This document shows positions 18,374 to 27,220 of a stretch of 64,000 bases of DNA, one piece after another. Under the pieces are notes generated by a model. The model ran no database searches. It worked only from the letters and a program-made list of their open reading frames with translations, and was not told the DNA's origin. A program made the translations under genes and the position numbers. How positions within the stretch are numbered: the first letter of the stretch is position 1; each line of letters begins with the position of its first letter. Source of the DNA: BMS3ABIN04 sp964553325 (GTDB taxonomy: Bacteria; Bacteroidota; Ignavibacteria; Ignavibacteriales; Melioribacteraceae). Where the stretch lies: assembly GCA_964553325.1 (NCBI GenBank), contig CAZKKI010000082.1:62001-126000 (forward strand). Direction: 5' to 3'.

Positions 18374-19315
18374 TTAATTAGTTACTTTCTCTTTTAAAAT
18401 TTCTTTTGTTTTTTGAATATCGTCTTCAATTTGTTTTACGAGTTCGTCTTTACCGCCGAATTTTTTCTCGTCCCTTAGTCTTTTAACAAACTCTACTTTA
18501 ATATTTTCATCATAAATTTCTTTATTAAAATCCAAAATATGAACTTCGGTAATCGCGTGCGGCGTCTGATTAAACGTCGGACGAAAACCGATATTCATAA
18601 CCCCGAAATATACTTTATTTTCCAATTTTACGGAAACGGCATAGACACCGTTAGCCGGAATTAATTTTTGTTTGGAATGTGGTTGCAAATTCGCCGTAGG
18701 AAATCCCAAAGAAACACCGCGTCCCGCACCGTGAACCACTTTGCCGGAAAGCGAATAATGTCTTCCCAAATACGTATTTGCTTGTTCAACTTCGCCTTGC
18801 AGTAATAAATTACGAATCAGCGTACTGCTAATAACAACCCCGTTTTCTTTGATTGGCGGAACCCGAGTAACATCGAAACCGAATTTTTCTCCCATTGTAC
18901 GAAGCGTGGTTTCGTTTCCGCCGCGGTCTCTGCCGAATTTATGATCGTAGCCGATTACTACATGTCGAGCACCGATTTTATCGCAAATAAACTTTCGGAT
19001 AAATTCTTCGGAAGTTAATTTGGAAAACTCTTCCGTAAAATTAATCACCATTAAATTTTCTATTCCGTATTCTTCGAATATTGCTTTTTTCTCATCCAAA
19101 GTTGTAAGCAGACGAATATCGTATTTTTGCGTTACGACGGTTCTCGGATGAGGTTCGAAAGTAATTACAAAATTTCTGCTGTTTTCCTCTTTCGAAATTC
19201 TTAATAATTCGTCCAATATTCTCCGGTGTCCGCGATGAATACCATCGAACGTACCGATTGTAACTGCGGTATTTTTAGATTTTTCAATATTTGAGTTTTC
19301 GTCAAAAATATTCAT
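18374..19315 (-). CDS. ribF: Bifunctional riboflavin kinase / FAD synthetase
   Basis: Phosphorylates riboflavin to FMN and adenylates FMN to FAD. 313 residues. The N-terminal nucleotidyltransferase half has VTIGTFDGIHRGHRRIL, EPHPRTVV and VIGYDHKFGRDRGG. The C-terminal flavokinase half has GAGRGVSLGFPTANL and GVMNIGFRPTF. Its ATG directly abuts the truB stop. Flavin supply is relevant to the several flavoproteins in this window, but the location in the translation operon is simply the conserved one. Confidence 0.97.
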   Translation of the reverse strand: MNIFDENSNIEKSKNTAVTIGTFDGIHRGHRRILDELLRISKEENSRNFVITFEPHPRTVVTQKYDIRLLTTLDEKKAIFEEYGIENLMVINFTEEFSKLTSEEFIRKFICDKIGARHVVIGYDHKFGRDRGGNETTLRTMGEKFGFDVTRVPPIKENGVVISSTLIRNLLLQGEVEQANTYLGRHYSLSGKVVHGAGRGVSLGFPTANLQPHSKQKLIPANGVYAVSVKLENKVYFGVMNIGFRPTFNQTPHAITEVHILDFNKEIYDENIKVEFVKRLRDEKKFGGKDELVKQIEDDIQKTKEILKEKVTN

Positions 19316-20035
19316 TCAATTCTCGATATCGGAAATTTTTGTTTCGGAAAATATTTCGCTTAATTCTTTCAACGTAAAAGCGTCGGCAACATCGAACTCA
19401 CCGATTCCCGTTCTGCGTAATTCCTTCAAATATCCTCCACAGCCCAACTTTTCACCGAAATCGTTTGCGATTACTCTTACGTAAGTTCCCTTAGAACATT
19501 TAATCTTAAAATAAACATCCGGTAAATTGATTTTTGTAATTTCAAATTCGTAAACGGTAACCTTTCTCGGTTTCCGTTCCACTTCTATTCCTTTCCGTGC
19601 ATATTTGTAAAGCGATTTTCCTTTATGCTTAACGGCTGAATACATAGGCGGAATTTGTTCGATTTCACCAATAAATTCTTTCCGCACTTTTTCAATATCA
19701 TTTTCGGATACATGCGAGTAATCTTTCACATCAACGGCTTCGGTTTCCCCGTCCATCGAGGGTGTCGATTTTCCCAGAGTAATAATGCCTTCGTAAACTT
19801 TAGGTTTATTTTGAAACGAAGATATTTCTTTCGTTTTTTTTCCGGTACATAAAATCAACAATCCCGTTGCCGCCGGATCGAGAGTTCCGGCATGACCTAT
19901 TTTTTTTATCTTCAAAATTTTCCGGAGTTTTCTGATTACATCGAACGATGTAATTCCCTTTTCTTTATCAATAAGAATAACTTCACCTTTTTCAAAATCC
20001 GGAACAATATCTTCAATTTTATTCTTTGCTATCAT
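19316..20035 (-). CDS. truB: tRNA pseudouridine(55) synthase
   Basis: Makes the universal pseudouridine 55 in the tRNA T-loop. About 239 residues from the ATG at 20035 (MIAKNKIEDIV). An in-frame start 13 codons earlier would overlap rbfA by more than 50 bp and is unlikely. The catalytic block GHAGTLDPAATGLLILCTG contains the essential Asp. EQIPPMYSAVKHKGKSLYKY, RKVTVYEF and SKGTYVRVIANDFGEKLG are also diagnostic. It overlaps the end of rbfA by 17 bp, consistent with translational coupling. Confidence 0.95.
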   Translation of the reverse strand: MIAKNKIEDIVPDFEKGEVILIDKEKGITSFDVIRKLRKILKIKKIGHAGTLDPAATGLLILCTGKKTKEISSFQNKPKVYEGIITLGKSTPSMDGETEAVDVKDYSHVSENDIEKVRKEFIGEIEQIPPMYSAVKHKGKSLYKYARKGIEVERKPRKVTVYEFEITKINLPDVYFKIKCSKGTYVRVIANDFGEKLGCGGYLKELRRTGIGEFDVADAFTLKELSEIFSETKISDIEN

Positions 20036-20369
20036 CTTTATGAATTTTATTAAACAACTCTTCCATTCGCTCAACGTAATCCAACGTATCGTCTATATAG
20101 AAATTCAACTCCGGTGTATTTTTAATTCTCACTCTGTGAGCCAATTCGGTTCTGATAAATCCTTTTAACGATTCGACATGATTCATAACATATTCGCGTT
20201 TGTCTTTATCCAAAATGGATAAATACACCTTTGCAATTTTCAGATCCGGCGATACTTTTACATTTGTGATTGTTACAAGTCCCAATTCCGGATCTTGAAT
20301 TTTATGTAAAAATATCAAGCTCAGTTCCTCTTGAATTAATGCCGATATTTTGTTCAATCTAACGGACAT
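20019..20369 (-). CDS. rbfA: 30S ribosome-binding factor RbfA
   Basis: Assists late 30S subunit maturation and 16S rRNA 5'-end processing. 116 residues with the KH-like fold blocks VRLNKISALIQEELSLIFL, ELGLVTITNVKVSPDLKIAK and AHRVRIKNTPELNFYID. It starts 2 bp after the infB stop and overlaps truB, as in the canonical infB-rbfA-truB order. Confidence 0.96.
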   Translation of the reverse strand: MSVRLNKISALIQEELSLIFLHKIQDPELGLVTITNVKVSPDLKIAKVYLSILDKDKREYVMNHVESLKGFIRTELAHRVRIKNTPELNFYIDDTLDYVERMEELFNKIHKDDSKE

Positions 20370-20371
20370 AT

Positions 20372-22969
20372 TTATTCCAAGAACTGTTTAGTTTCGATTG
20401 TTTTGTATCCTTCGATTATATCGCCGACTTTAATATCATTAAAGTTTTGAATACTTAAACCGCACTCATATCCGGCATCAACTTCTTTAACGTCGTCTTT
20501 AAATCTTTTCAACGAAGCCAGCTGTCCTTCGTAAATTGCCACGCCGTCTCTAAACAATCTGATTTTTTGATTACGAGTTATTTTACCTTCTTGTACGTAA
20601 CAACCGGCAACCGTTCCGACTTTGGGAACTTTGAAAATTTCACGCACTTCCACAACCGCGGCAACTTCTTCGGTAATAACCGGCGAAAGCATTCCCTCGA
20701 GAGCCGATTTTACTTCGTTTACACAATCGTAAATTACGTTATACAATCGTATGTCAACTTTTTCTTTTTCAGCCAGTTTGCGTGCGTTGGAATTCGGTCT
20801 TACATGGAATCCAACGATTATGGCATTCGACACACTAGCAAGAAGCACATCACTTTCGGAAATAGCTCCCACTCCTTTATGAACAATGTTAACTTTAACA
20901 TCCTTGGTAGAAAGTTTCACCAGAGCGTCCGAAAGGGCTTCCACCGATCCGTCCACATCGCCTTTAATTATAACCGCCAACTCTTTTGCTTTTCCTTCGC
21001 TAATTTGTGAAGCGATTTCATCCAAAGTAATATGCCGTTTTTGACGCCGTTCTTGTTCTCTTTGAATTTGTTGACGTTTAATGCTAATTTCCCTTGCATC
21101 GCGTTCGGATTCTACTACCACAAAAACATCACCTGCTTGGGGAGCGCCTTCAAAGCCGAGAACTAGCACCGGTGTTGACGGAGGTGCTTCTTTGACTTTG
21201 CGGTTTCTTTCATCGAACATTGCACGAACCCTGCCGTATTGGTTTCCCGCAACAAAAGGTTCACCGATTTTTAACGTTCCCTTTTGGACAAGAACGGTAG
21301 CGGTAATTCCTCTACCTTTTTCCAAAGTTGTTTCTATTATTGCACCTCGGGCTTTTCTATCGGGATTGGCTTTAAGTTCCAGAATTTCAGCTTCGAGCAA
21401 AATCTTTTCGAGCAAGAGGTCAACGTTTGTGCCCATCTTAGCGGAAATTTCAACCGATTGATATTTACCTCCCCAATCTTCAACCAAAACATTACGTTCG
21501 GCTAATTGCTGTTTGATTTTTTCGACGTTTGCATTCGGTTTGTCGATTTTATTTATCGCCACGATAATCGGCACACCGGCAGCTTGCGCATGATTTATCG
21601 CTTCGACGGTTTGCGGCATTACTGCGTCATCCGCGGCAACTATCAGAACAACAATATCCGTTACACTTGCACCTCTTGCACGCATCGCAGTAAATGCTTC
21701 GTGACCGGGCGTATCGAGGAAAGTTATATAATGTTCGTCATCAACTTTTACTTTATATGCTCCAATATGCTGCGTTATTCCGCCGGCTTCACCGGCAACA
21801 ACATTCGATTTTCTAATGTAATCCAATAACGATGTTTTACCGTGATCGACGTGACCCATAATGGTTACAACCGGCGGTCTCGGCTTCAATAATTCGGGCG
21901 GATCTTCGAAATCGGCCAGCTTATCAAGAGCCACTTCTTCTTCGAATATAACTTCAAAACCGAACTCTTCGGCAACCAGACTGATTGTTTCCACATCCAA
22001 GCGTTGGTTTACCGTAACCATTAAACCGAGCGACATAAATTTTTGAATGACTTCGCTTACCGGGATACCCATTAAATTTGCCAATTCACCTACCGCAACA
22101 AATTCGGTAACGTGAATTTTCTTTTTCTCAAGTTGTTTTTGTTCTTCTACAATCTCCAGTTGCTCTTTCTTTTCTTTCCGTTTTTTCTTACGCTTACTTG
22201 CCCTATCTCCTATGCCCGATTCTTCCAAACTGAGCAAGGTTTGTTTTACTGTTTTATCGATTTCCTTTTTATCAATTTCAAACCGTTTTACTTTTTTCTT
22301 TTTCTTCGATTTCTTCAGCTCTTCACCGTCGATAGCCATAGCTTTCTTTTTGGCTTTAAGAACTTTTTTCTTTTTCTTCTTTTTGACGGGTTTTTCTTCA
22401 CCTTCGGGTGCCGGTTCTTTTTTGTCTTCTTGAACGGTTTCTTTTTTCTCTTCTTCAACCGTATCAATCTTCCCAACAATTTTCAAACCGCCGCCTTCTT
22501 TAAGTTCCCTTTCGGTGTCGGTTAAATAAACTTCCGGCTCTTCTTCTTTTTCGGTTACGGTGTCTTCTTCTGTCTTTTCTTCGGATTTTTCTTCTTGCGG
22601 TTTTTCTTCGGGTTCTTGTTCAACCGCAATTTCCTTTTCTTCCTCTTTTTCAACTTTTTCTTCCGGTTCCTTTTCGGATACGGTTTCCTTTTCTTCAGCT
22701 TTTACCTCGGGTTGCTCTTCCTCTTCCGGAAGTTCGCCGTGAGCTTTCTTAAATTCGAGGATTTTTTTGTAATGTTTTTCAGCCAGTTCAATATCTTTTT
22801 TGAATTTGTCATAAATTGCCGCAAGCATTTCATCGGTTAAAACTGACATGTGAGATTTAACCTTGAATTTTTTTTCTTTCAGAAACTCAAGTAAAGTTTC
22901 CGTAGAAAGATTATATTCGGCGGCAAATTTGTACAATCTTATTTTTTCGGCTTTTTTTGTTTCGGGCAT
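20372..22969 (-). CDS. infB: Translation initiation factor IF-2
   Basis: A GTPase that brings initiator tRNA to the 30S subunit. 865 residues. The N-terminal IF2N-like domain (about 1-60) is followed by a very long low-complexity Glu/Lys/Pro region (about 80-285) and a second IF2N module. The G domain then has G1 GHVDHGKT (372-379), G3 DTPGHEAF and G4 NKID, followed by domains II-IV with the CYVQEGKITRNQKIRLFRDG block near the C-terminus. The lysine tracts around 196-228 are unusually dense but typical of IF-2 linkers. It is 17 bp downstream of nusA. Confidence 0.98.
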   Translation of the reverse strand: MPETKKAEKIRLYKFAAEYNLSTETLLEFLKEKKFKVKSHMSVLTDEMLAAIYDKFKKDIELAEKHYKKILEFKKAHGELPEEEEQPEVKAEEKETVSEKEPEEKVEKEEEKEIAVEQEPEEKPQEEKSEEKTEEDTVTEKEEEPEVYLTDTERELKEGGGLKIVGKIDTVEEEKKETVQEDKKEPAPEGEEKPVKKKKKKKVLKAKKKAMAIDGEELKKSKKKKKVKRFEIDKKEIDKTVKQTLLSLEESGIGDRASKRKKKRKEKKEQLEIVEEQKQLEKKKIHVTEFVAVGELANLMGIPVSEVIQKFMSLGLMVTVNQRLDVETISLVAEEFGFEVIFEEEVALDKLADFEDPPELLKPRPPVVTIMGHVDHGKTSLLDYIRKSNVVAGEAGGITQHIGAYKVKVDDEHYITFLDTPGHEAFTAMRARGASVTDIVVLIVAADDAVMPQTVEAINHAQAAGVPIIVAINKIDKPNANVEKIKQQLAERNVLVEDWGGKYQSVEISAKMGTNVDLLLEKILLEAEILELKANPDRKARGAIIETTLEKGRGITATVLVQKGTLKIGEPFVAGNQYGRVRAMFDERNRKVKEAPPSTPVLVLGFEGAPQAGDVFVVVESERDAREISIKRQQIQREQERRQKRHITLDEIASQISEGKAKELAVIIKGDVDGSVEALSDALVKLSTKDVKVNIVHKGVGAISESDVLLASVSNAIIVGFHVRPNSNARKLAEKEKVDIRLYNVIYDCVNEVKSALEGMLSPVITEEVAAVVEVREIFKVPKVGTVAGCYVQEGKITRNQKIRLFRDGVAIYEGQLASLKRFKDDVKEVDAGYECGLSIQNFNDIKVGDIIEGYKTIETKQFLE

Positions 22970-22986
22970 TTTAGTCTCTGTTAAAT

Positions 22987-24234
22987 TTATTCTTCTTCTT
23001 CAAATTGATTTTTAATGATTTCGATAATTTCTTGTGCTTTTTCTTCGTCGATTCCTTCTATTTTTTTCAGTTCGTCCACACCGGCGGTTAAAACTTCTAC
23101 AGCCGTATCGAAACGTGCATGAATAAGCAGATTAACAATATCGGCGCCGAGTTCTTCTTTCAAATCGACAAGTTCGATGTCGTCTTCGTATTCTTCGAAC
23201 GGTTTTTCTTCTCGAATAACATCAATATGATAACCGGTAAGTTTCATAGCCAAACGAATATTCACTCCGTTTCTTCCAACGATTAAGGAAACTTGATCGC
23301 TATCGGCATAGACCGTACAAGTTTTTTCATCTTCGTTGATTTCAATTTGTTTTAATTTTGCCGGAGCCAAAGCACGTTGAATGTATTCAACGGGATCATC
23401 GGAATAATTTATAACGTCGATATTTTCGTTGTTAAGTTCACGGACAATTGAATGAATACGGATTCCTTTCATTCCGACGCAAGCTCCAACCGCATCGATT
23501 CGTGCATCGTTCGATTCGACCGCAACTTTAGCCCTTTCTCCGGGTTCGCGCGCAATTCCTTTTATTTCAATAATTCCATCGTAAATTTCCGGTATCTCGA
23601 TCTCAAACAATCTTTTTAGAAACTCGTTGTCGGCTCTCGATACGATAATTACAGGGCGGTTACCCGATTTTTCTACTTTTTTAACAACCGCACGGATCGT
23701 ATCGCCTTTTCTGTAACGTTCCCGCGGAATTTGTTCGGAACGCGGTAAAATCAATTCGTTTTTGTTATGGTTTATAAGCACGTCGTTTTTGCGGACTTGA
23801 TAAATATCGCCGACGATTATCTCGCCAATCATTTCACTGTATTCTTTTACAACAATTTCTTTTTCAATTTCTCTGATGCGTTGGTTCAAACTTTGTCTGG
23901 CTAAATTTATTAAACGTCTGCCGAAAGAAGCGAGTTCTATTTTTTCTATATAATCGTCACCTACTTCAAGTTCTTCCTCGTTTCCGCGCTCGTTAACTTC
24001 ATCTATACTTATTTCCGTATTAGGATCGGTAACTTCTTCCACAATTTTTCTTTCAAGGAATATTTCGATATCACCTTTATCCATATTAACAACAACTTCG
24101 TACGATGCATCGGGACCGAATTTCTTTTTAACGAGAACGCCGAATACTTCTTCGATTATTCCGGCGAGTATGTCTTTATCTAAACCTTTTTCCCTTACCA
24201 TTTGGGAAAACGATTCAACAATAGCTGAGTTCAT
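22987..24234 (-). CDS. nusA: Transcription termination/antitermination factor NusA
   Basis: Binds RNA polymerase and modulates pausing, termination and antitermination. 415 residues. The N-terminal domain contains ILAGIIEEVFGVLVKKKFG. An S1 domain (about 130-200), KH1 with VGACVGMKGIRIHSIVREL and KH2 with LIVGRNGVNIRLAMKLTGYH follow. A C-terminal helix-hairpin-helix-like segment (VLTAGVDELKKIEGIDEEKA) ends in acidic residues. The long AR1/AR2 extension of gamma-proteobacteria is absent, as in most phyla. GGGAGG lies upstream of the ATG. NusA is likely to feed back on its own operon; see the leader hairpin at 24714. Confidence 0.97.
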   Translation of the reverse strand: MNSAIVESFSQMVREKGLDKDILAGIIEEVFGVLVKKKFGPDASYEVVVNMDKGDIEIFLERKIVEEVTDPNTEISIDEVNERGNEEELEVGDDYIEKIELASFGRRLINLARQSLNQRIREIEKEIVVKEYSEMIGEIIVGDIYQVRKNDVLINHNKNELILPRSEQIPRERYRKGDTIRAVVKKVEKSGNRPVIIVSRADNEFLKRLFEIEIPEIYDGIIEIKGIAREPGERAKVAVESNDARIDAVGACVGMKGIRIHSIVRELNNENIDVINYSDDPVEYIQRALAPAKLKQIEINEDEKTCTVYADSDQVSLIVGRNGVNIRLAMKLTGYHIDVIREEKPFEEYEDDIELVDLKEELGADIVNLLIHARFDTAVEVLTAGVDELKKIEGIDEEKAQEIIEIIKNQFEEEE

Positions 24235-24250
24235 TTGGATAGCCTCCCTA

Positions 24251-24697
24251 TCAAAATCTAATTATTACTTTTGCTTTTTGTATTTGATTAAAATTCAATT
24301 TAATTTCACCTTTATTCGTCCGGAACGTTAAAAATTCCCCGTCAATATCAACCAAGTCACCTTCGAACTTTTTTATACTTTCATCCTCGAGGTACTTCAC
24401 ATCAAAACTTCTGTTAATATGTTTCCGATATTGTCTTAGAAATTTCAAAGGTTTATCGATTCCGGGCGAAGAAACGTCCAATCTGTAATTTCCGCCAATT
24501 AGGTTTTCTTCTTCGATTAACTTCGTAATTTTTCTGCTTAGTCGGGAACAATCGTTGGCGGTAACCGGTTCGTCGCCGTCGATATAAATTTCCATTACGG
24601 GATTTTTTTCGTTGCCCCGAATTACAAAGTCAATAAGCAGAAAATTATTTGCTTCAATTGTTTCCGCTATTTTTTCTTTGATATTTTTCTTATCCAT
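24251..24697 (-). CDS. rimP: Ribosome maturation factor RimP
   Basis: Needed for 30S subunit maturation. About 148 residues from the ATG at 24697 (MDKKNIKEKI). An in-frame TTG at 24745 would run through the leader hairpin and its peptide (MLILISPLEG) is not family-like, so I reject it. Core blocks are NPVMEIYIDGDEPVTANDCS, RLSRKI and YRLDVSSPGIDKPLKFLRQY, the hallmark RimP signature. It is the first gene of the rimP-nusA-infB-rbfA-truB-ribF-rpsO-pnp operon. Confidence 0.95.
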   Translation of the reverse strand: MDKKNIKEKIAETIEANNFLLIDFVIRGNEKNPVMEIYIDGDEPVTANDCSRLSRKITKLIEEENLIGGNYRLDVSSPGIDKPLKFLRQYRKHINRSFDVKYLEDESIKKFEGDLVDIDGEFLTFRTNKGEIKLNFNQIQKAKVIIRF

Positions 24698-24713
24698 TTT
24701 ACACAAACAAAAA

Positions 24714-24730
24714 TCGCCCTCAAGGGGCGA
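24714..24730 (-). promoter_or_regulatory. Terminator-like leader hairpin before rimP
   Basis: On the minus strand, TCGCCC-CTTGA-GGGCGA is followed directly by TTTTTGTTTG, the form of an intrinsic terminator. It lies between the putative promoter (24743-24773) and the rimP start (24697). In this position it could act as an attenuator controlled by NusA or as a 5'-end stabiliser of the mRNA. Confidence 0.6.
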
Positions 24731-24742
24731 AATTAGAATTAA

Positions 24743-24773
24743 CAAATTTACAAACTTATTATTGATTTAGCAA
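24743..24773 (-). promoter_or_regulatory. Putative promoter of the rimP-nusA-infB operon
   Basis: Minus strand: TTG (24771-24773), a 20-nt spacer, then TAAATTTG (24743-24750), a perfect match to the Bacteroidetes -7 consensus TAnnTTTG. The predicted transcript would begin about 6 nt before the leader hairpin stem. Confidence 0.6.
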
Positions 24774-25090
24774 GAATTTGCGGTTTTATTATTGATAATA
24801 TAAGACGACAAAAAGTTAAAATCCGAATATTGAATCCGCTTTGACAGTATAAGTGATTTTGTTCGGATTACCCAAAATGCTCCGCCGATGTTACATAAAT
24901 TACAAAATTAATGTCACGATTCTTTTCATTTTAACGCAACCATGCTTCTTAGGACACCAATTTTACCAATAAATATATTAACTAATAATATCCATATCCT
25001 TGCAATACATTCGTATACTACTGACTACATTAGTAAATTTGTTTTTCATCTCAACAATTAACTGAAGCCATATTGATTCTAATTATTAAT
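24774..25090. other. Intergenic AT-rich region
   Basis: About 320 bp between the rimP promoter and the end of the MATE exporter gene. I see no ORF, tRNA, hairpin with a T-run or repeat in it. Confidence 0.5.
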
Positions 25091-26380
25091 TTACACCAAT
25101 ATTTTTTTTGCGGTTACGCTTAACGTAACGCCTCGCGTAAACATAAACGCAATCATGGCTAACCAAAGAGCGTGGTTTCCCCAAAAGGGGTACAGCAAGT
25201 AAAACAACGGAAGGAAAACAAATATAACGGAAAAAATCATCGAGTTGCGCATCGGTTTGGTTGCGGTTGCGCCTATATAAATTCCGTCCCAAATAAAACA
25301 TGCCGCATTGATTAACGGAGCGATGATTGTCCAGCCGGCATACAGCATTGCAATCTTAATTATTTCCGGTTGGTTTGTGTAAAGAGTTATTATTTCCCGA
25401 ATCCAAAACGAAAAAACAACCGTAAGAATAATTCCTTGTCCCAAGCCCCAACCGAAAACATTTTTAACGGTTTTAATCAGCAATTTTTTATCACCGCCGC
25501 CCAAATATTTTCCCACAAGACTTTCGGCGGCAAATGCAAATCCGTCAACGCCGTAAGAAAGTATCAGCCAAAGTTGAAGCAATATGGAATTGGCCGATAA
25601 AACCGAATCTCCGAACTCCGCCGATTTTGCAGTAAAAAAACTGAAGGTAAAAATTAGAAACAACGTGCGTATAAATAAATCGAAATTTACGTTGAAGAAT
25701 TTTTTGATTTTTTCCAGCTCCAATATTTTTTGTTTTTCAAAACGGCGGAAAATATGAGAATAATATTTTCTTATCAAAAAAAGACCGAAAAACAAACCAA
25801 CATACTGAGAAATTACGGTCGCCCATGCTATTCCATCGACCGTAAAATTAAAACGGTAGACAAAAATAAAATTCAGGATAATATTTAACACATTCACCAA
25901 AACACTAAGATATAAGGGAAACCTGGAATTTTGCATTCCCAAGAACCAACCGTGCAAAGCATAAAGGGAAAGCGTAGCGGGTGCGGCAAAAATTCTTATG
26001 CCGAAATATATACGAGCATAATTTTCTACTTCTTCCGATCCGTTTATTAGATTAAACGATATGTATTCGATTAAATCTTTCGTAATTAAAAAAAAGAATG
26101 CTATTCCCAAAGCAACTATTAGCGCTCTGGTTAAGGTCATGATTATTTCGGAGTTTGATTTTTGTCCGTATGCCTGAGCGGTTAATCCCGTTGTGCCCAT
26201 TCGCAGAAAGCCGACACCCCAATAAAGGAAATTGAAAATCATAGAACCGATAGCGATTGCGCCGATATAAGCGGGATCGGGCAAGTGCCCCATTATTGCG
26301 GTATCGACGGAACTAAGTAAGGGTACGGTTAGATTGCTTAAAATATTCGGAATTGCAAGGCGAAGGACTTGTTTATTCAC
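25091..26380 (-). CDS. MATE family efflux transporter
   Basis: A cation-coupled multidrug or metabolite exporter, 429 residues with about twelve transmembrane helices. Family blocks are RLAIPNILSNLTVPLLSSVD at the N-terminus, AIMGHLPDPAYIGAIAIGSM and the internally repeated FAAESLVGKYLGGGDKK. It resembles the DinF-like subgroup. The start codon is GTG at 26380 (VNKQVLRLAIP). It lies 24 bp downstream of proC and may be co-transcribed with it. The substrate cannot be predicted. Confidence 0.92.
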   Translation of the reverse strand: MNKQVLRLAIPNILSNLTVPLLSSVDTAIMGHLPDPAYIGAIAIGSMIFNFLYWGVGFLRMGTTGLTAQAYGQKSNSEIIMTLTRALIVALGIAFFFLITKDLIEYISFNLINGSEEVENYARIYFGIRIFAAPATLSLYALHGWFLGMQNSRFPLYLSVLVNVLNIILNFIFVYRFNFTVDGIAWATVISQYVGLFFGLFLIRKYYSHIFRRFEKQKILELEKIKKFFNVNFDLFIRTLFLIFTFSFFTAKSAEFGDSVLSANSILLQLWLILSYGVDGFAFAAESLVGKYLGGGDKKLLIKTVKNVFGWGLGQGIILTVVFSFWIREIITLYTNQPEIIKIAMLYAGWTIIAPLINAACFIWDGIYIGATATKPMRNSMIFSVIFVFLPLFYLLYPFWGNHALWLAMIAFMFTRGVTLSVTAKKILV

Positions 26381-26404
26381 TAAGCAACCCTAAACACGTA
26401 AATT

Positions 26405-27220
26405 TCACTTGGATAACTTTGCACACTTTTCCGCAGAGGTTACAATTCCTTTAATCAACGACGAACTGAAACCGTTATGTTCCATCTCATTTAGTCCGGC
26501 AATAGTGCAACCTTGCGGTGTTGTTACTTTATCAACTTCCCTTTCGGGATGACTATGATTATTCAACAGAATTGAAGCCGCACCCTTCGCGGTTTGAGCG
26601 GCAATAAATAAAGCTTCCTCAGCATGAAAACCGATTTCAATTCCGCCCTGTGAAGCAGCACGTATTGCACGTAAGAAAAACGCTATTCCGCAAGCTCCCA
26701 AAACTGTTGCAGCAACCATAAGTTCCTCTTTAATCACCAAAGTTTTTCCCAAGTTATCGAAAAGTTCACCGGCAATTTTCAAATATCCGTTATCGTTCTT
26801 TTGCGTGCTAAGGCAAGTCATCGATTCACCTATTGCTATGGCGGTATTTGGCATTACCCGTACAACCGGTATTTTTTCACCAACTTTATTTTTTATAGCG
26901 GATATTTCAAGTCCCGAAACGACAGAGAATACCACATGTTTTTTCGGGTTAAGAACTTCTTTGATTTCTTCCAAAATTTTATCGGCTTGCTGCGGTGTAA
27001 CGGTTAAAATAACAATATCCGAATTTTCGACGGCTTTTTTATTGTTGTCGGTAACGTTAAAACCCGCACCGGATAAGTTACTAATCGCTTCTTTATTTCT
27101 TCTCGTCAAAATTAAATTCTTTTTCTTAACAACTTTCGATTCGATTAAACCCTTTGCAATTGCATAACCGATGTTTCCGCAACCCAAGATTGCAATTTTT
27201 TGATTTGCCAACGATTTCAT
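26405..27220 (-). CDS. proC: Pyrroline-5-carboxylate reductase
   Basis: The last step of proline biosynthesis, NAD(P)H-dependent. 271 residues. The N-terminal Rossmann motif is ILGCGNIGYAIAKGLIES. PVVRVMPNTAIAIGESMT and the dimerisation block EALFIAAQTAKGAASILL with DKVTTPQGCTIAGLNEME are diagnostic. The ATG overlaps the TGA of the upstream symporter gene (ATGA), so the two are translationally coupled. This pairing may reflect amino-acid uptake, but that is only inference. Confidence 0.96.
   Translation of the reverse strand: MKSLANQKIAILGCGNIGYAIAKGLIESKVVKKKNLILTRRNKEAISNLSGAGFNVTDNNKKAVENSDIVILTVTPQQADKILEEIKEVLNPKKHVVFSVVSGLEISAIKNKVGEKIPVVRVMPNTAIAIGESMTCLSTQKNDNGYLKIAGELFDNLGKTLVIKEELMVAATVLGACGIAFFLRAIRAASQGGIEIGFHAEEALFIAAQTAKGAASILLNNHSHPEREVDKVTTPQGCTIAGLNEMEHNGFSSSLIKGIVTSAEKCAKLSK

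Noticed and set aside
22112..22840. Several Phe/Ser-rich plus-strand frames within infB
   Set aside because: They are the complement of the Lys/Glu-rich linker of IF-2. Composition bias keeps the frames open, but there is no ribosome binding site.
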